Source: a bacterium (GTDB lineage Bacteria > Spirochaetota > UBA4802 > UBA5550). From it: DNA of 7,389 bases. Below the pieces are notes generated by a model. The model was given only the letters and a program-made list of their open reading frames with translations, had not been told where the DNA came from and did no database searches. Made by a program: the position numbers and the translations under genes. This document shows, piece by piece, positions 5,125 through 7,389 of this stretch (positions are counted from its first letter, which is position 1; the number at the start of each line of letters is the position of its first letter). Location: positions 1 to 7,389 of the forward strand of contig JAAENB010000471.1 in NCBI GenBank assembly GCA_024224995.1, written 5' to 3'.

Positions 5125-7389
5125 TTAATCCTTCTTTTTTGAAGCTTTCTTTGAAGTTTTTCTAACACTTTTCCGGGCAGTTGTTTGAGAAGCGGTTTTC
5201 TCCTTTATTTCCTGTATTAGTTCTGCTTTAATTTCTTCCTTTATATCTTCTTTGATATCTTCCTTTATATCTTCTTTAATATCGCCTTCAATATCTTCTT
5301 TGATCCGTTCTTCCATGTATTCATCCATCAAGTGCTTTTCACTGAAAGCACCCGCGTCTTTGTCCTTGCCCGCAAGAGCCCGCCGAATGTCGGAAAAAAC
5401 ATTATAAAGAAGGGGGGTTGCAAACAGGGTAATAACGGTTCCGAAAATAAGCCCCCATGACATGGATACAGCCATTGGTTTTAGAAAAGGATCAAACCCT
5501 CCAATTCCATAGGCTGTAGGAATAAGTCCTAAAAAAGTGGTAATAGTTGTTAAAAATACAGGTCTCAGACGATGTCCACCTGCCCTGAGACATGCCTGAT
5601 ATGGGGAAAGTCCCTCAGCCCGGCCCCGTTTAATAAAGTCAACCAGGACAATTGAGTCATTAACAATAACCCCGGCAAGGCCCACAACCCCCATAAGTGC
5701 CAGGAATGAAAGAGGCATATCATGGAAATAAAAAGCCCACACAACCCCAATAAAGGTTAGCGGAATAACCCCCATAATAATAAGAGGGTGGGAGAGCGAA
5801 TTGAACAGGGCAACAAGAATAAGATAAATAATCAATATGGCGATAATAAAAGACCGGAACATATCATTCATCGATTCCTGGCTATCCTTAAATTCCCCTT
5901 CATAGCTCACAATAATACCCGGATTATCTTTCTCAACAGAAGCGAAATGCTGCCGGAGCTTGTTATTTACAGTAAGAGATGTAACATTATCTTCCGCCCG
6001 CTCATCAATTTCAGCAGTAACATAAATTGCCTTTTTCCACGCCTTCCGCTCTATCCGGGTGGTACTGTACGTATCTCGAAATGAGGCTACCTCAGAAAGA
6101 GGAATAAGATTTCCCATCCTGTTAGCAATTTTGATCCGCTTTAAACTGGTCAGGTCATTTCGAAGTTTTTCAGGAAAAATAACCCGGATGTCAATCTCCT
6201 CATCGGTTTTTTTGATTTTTGTTTTAACAGTCCCTTTGAAGCAGGTTCGCACTGTTGAAGCCACGTCAAACACACTGATCCCGGCAATTGCCGCTGTCTT
6301 TTCATCAACAAATATCTGCCGCTCTTTTTTCCCTTCTTCAACATTGTCCCTTACGTCTTTTAAGCCCTCGATTCCTTTCAGGCGCTCTACATAGGCATTG
6401 GACACTTTCTTCATTACATCAAAATCATCACCTTTTATAGTAATACTGACAGGAGGACCAACAGGCGGGCCTTGCGCTACATATGTGAATTCAAGCTTTT
6501 CAAATTCTTTTTTAAACTTTTCACCATTTTTCCTGATCTGATCAATTATAAGATCGGCCTTTCGTTTCCTTTCTTCTTCAGGAGTAAGGTTCACAATAAT
6601 CATGCCATAATTGGAACCGGTTTTACTATTTGGATCCATGGGCTGCTCTTCAATAATACCGGCACGAGTGATAAAATTGTCAATCTCTTCAGGCGGAAGG
6701 CTGCTGATAACCTTTTCAACTTGTGCCAGTTTGGCACTCATCTGTTTAAGGCTGGTACCGGTTTTAGATTCGGCTTTAATAATAAACCGCTCTATTTTTC
6801 CTTTGGGAAAGAGTATAAATTTTACATTTTTGGAAGCGAAGCCAAGTGTTCCCAGGAACACTATGGTAATTACTACCATGAATTTATACTTGTTCAGCAA
6901 AACAATTGAAAGGAGTTTTACATAACGCTCTTTTATTTTCTCGTATCTGCCTTTATTCTCTTTTTCCTCAGTTGAAACCTTTTTCTTTCTTCTTTTTTCA
7001 ATGTCATAAACATGAGAAGGAAGAATGAACATGGACTCAAACCAGGAAGCGGCAAGCGCAACCGAGACAACAGCAGGCAGGGTCCACATAAACTTCCCCA
7101 TAATACCACTCATGAACATGAGCGGACTAAAGGCCGCAATAGTGGTAAGAATTGTACCCAGAACAGGAATAATAACCTCGGACGTCCCCTTAATAACAGC
7201 CTCGCGCACTTCCCACCCCTCTTCCAGGTGACGGTAAATATTTTCAGCCACAACAATAGCATCATCAACAAGCATACCAAGAACAATAATGAGCCCAAAC
7301 ATTGACATAAGGTTAATGGTAACCCCTGCCTGTCCCATCCAGATAAAGGTCAGACAAAACGCGAGAGGAATACCCAGGGCCGTAACCAC
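5125..7389 (-). CDS. RND-superfamily transporter permease (AcrB/HAE-like), N-terminal part outside the window
   Basis: The frame is open from the right edge and gives 754 residues; the first visible codon, GTG, is internal. Compared with AcrB, roughly the first 340-350 residues (TM1-2 and the first periplasmic porter half) are missing. Visible in order: TM3; TM4 with LGMLVDDAIVVAENIYRHLEEG, the proton-relay Asp pair at 42-43; TM5-6 (about 72-123); a basic cytosolic loop (130-158); TM7 (about 168-186); the second periplasmic region (about 190-510) with the GPPVGPPVSITIKG motif (308-320); and TM8-12 (about 512-664). The TM10 stretch VVGLAGVIVNDSIVLVDF has Asn577 where AcrB has the relay Lys, as in the VND subgroup of RND proteins. 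TM11 keeps the Thr-rich RPVFLTTITTF. Such permeases form trimers in the inner membrane and export substrates using the proton gradient, with an adaptor and an outer-membrane channel, presumably encoded upstream off the window. The substrate is not predictable. An unusual tail follows TM12 (about 672-754). Confidence 0.93.
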   Translation of the reverse strand: MVTALGIPLAFCLTFIWMGQAGVTINLMSMFGLIIVLGMLVDDAIVVAENIYRHLEEGWEVREAVIKGTSEVIIPVLGTILTTIAAFSPLMFMSGIMGKFMWTLPAVVSVALAASWFESMFILPSHVYDIEKRRKKKVSTEEKENKGRYEKIKERYVKLLSIVLLNKYKFMVVITIVFLGTLGFASKNVKFILFPKGKIERFIIKAESKTGTSLKQMSAKLAQVEKVISSLPPEEIDNFITRAGIIEEQPMDPNSKTGSNYGMIIVNLTPEEERKRKADLIIDQIRKNGEKFKKEFEKLEFTYVAQGPPVGPPVSITIKGDDFDVMKKVSNAYVERLKGIEGLKDVRDNVEEGKKERQIFVDEKTAAIAGISVFDVASTVRTCFKGTVKTKIKKTDEEIDIRVIFPEKLRNDLTSLKRIKIANRMGNLIPLSEVASFRDTYSTTRIERKAWKKAIYVTAEIDERAEDNVTSLTVNNKLRQHFASVEKDNPGIIVSYEGEFKDSQESMNDMFRSFIIAILIIYLILVALFNSLSHPLIIMGVIPLTFIGVVWAFYFHDMPLSFLALMGVVGLAGVIVNDSIVLVDFIKRGRAEGLSPYQACLRAGGHRLRPVFLTTITTFLGLIPTAYGIGGFDPFLKPMAVSMSWGLIFGTVITLFATPLLYNVFSDIRRALAGKDKDAGAFSEKHLMDEYMEERIKEDIEGDIKEDIKEDIKEDIKEEIKAELIQEIKEKTASQTTARKSVRKTSKKASKKKD
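5233..5304 (-). repeat. In-frame 12-bp tandem repeat encoding IKED-type tetrapeptides
   Basis: Six 12-bp units lie end to end inside the RND gene, close to a minus-strand consensus of ATCAAAGAAGAT. They encode IKED, IEGD, IKED, IKED, IKED and IKEE (residues 696-719); a degenerate seventh, IKAE, follows at 5221-5232. The units differ mainly at third positions and the frame is kept, which suggests expansion by slippage followed by drift under coding constraint. The encoded stretch is highly charged and helix-prone, in the cytosolic tail after TM12. Copy number may vary between strains, in steps of four residues. Confidence 0.85.

Noticed and set aside
5233..5304. CRISPR or regulatory iteron array suggested by the 12-bp repeats
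   Set aside because: The units are contiguous without spacers, stay in frame in the RND gene and encode a regular tetrapeptide, so a protein repeat explains them.
6472..6909. Plus-strand open frame of 145 codons inside the RND gene, with a hydrophobic, Phe-rich translation
   Set aside because: It is antisense to the periplasmic region and TM7 of the permease; Lys/Glu-rich sense codons give Phe/Leu-rich antisense. No ribosome-binding site or family match.
7387..7389. GTG at the right edge as the true start of the RND gene
   Set aside because: The codon lies at the start of TM3, deep inside the family's usual length; the frame simply continues past the window.

Overview
The window (7389 bp) reads as ordinary chromosome from a low-GC, AT-rich, Gram-negative (diderm) bacterium. 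A lipoprotein resembling an outer-membrane lipoprotein-insertion factor, an exported TPR protein and an RND-type envelope transporter all imply an outer membrane. The lipobox of the lipoprotein is loose (Ser-Phe-Ser before Cys), as is common in spirochaetes, but I cannot fix the phylum from the sequence. No mobile element, CRISPR array, rRNA or tRNA is visible.

Layout. (1) Positions 1-150, plus strand: the last 49 codons of a phospholipase D-like (PLD) protein whose catalytic HxK...D residues lie outside the window. (2) Positions 170-2992, minus strand: a two-gene unit of an exported TPR protein followed, after 60 bp, by a LolB-like lipoprotein. It is driven by an exact-consensus sigma-70 promoter (TTGACA, 17 bp, TATAAT) at 3075-3103. 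A perfect 9-bp inverted repeat at 3045-3067 sits where the transcript should begin. (3) Positions 3262-4233, plus strand: a YihY/BrkB-family inner-membrane protein, divergent from the TPR gene. (4) A strong bidirectional terminator at 4239-4272 separates yihY from the convergent block that follows. (5) Positions 4276-7389, minus strand: an RND transporter permease cut by the right edge (its N-terminal part is missing), then a multi-pass membrane protein of unknown function that follows after 42 bp and has a strong Shine-Dalgarno.

How the genes relate. Three of the five genes point to envelope maintenance. The TPR protein has the C-terminal signature of TPR proteins encoded next to lolB in proteobacteria, such as the Pseudomonas LbcA family, and its neighbour here is a LolB-like lipoprotein. 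The RND permease would pair with an adaptor and outer-membrane channel, probably encoded upstream beyond the right edge. It carries an unusual C-terminal tail of tetrapeptide repeats ending in a lysine-rich stretch. The small membrane protein behind it may be an accessory factor or only a passenger.

I found no evidence of a new defence, mobile or RNA-guided system. The points most worth a second look are the promoter-palindrome arrangement, the TPR/LolB-like pair, the repeat tail on the transporter, and the unassigned membrane protein cotranscribed with it.
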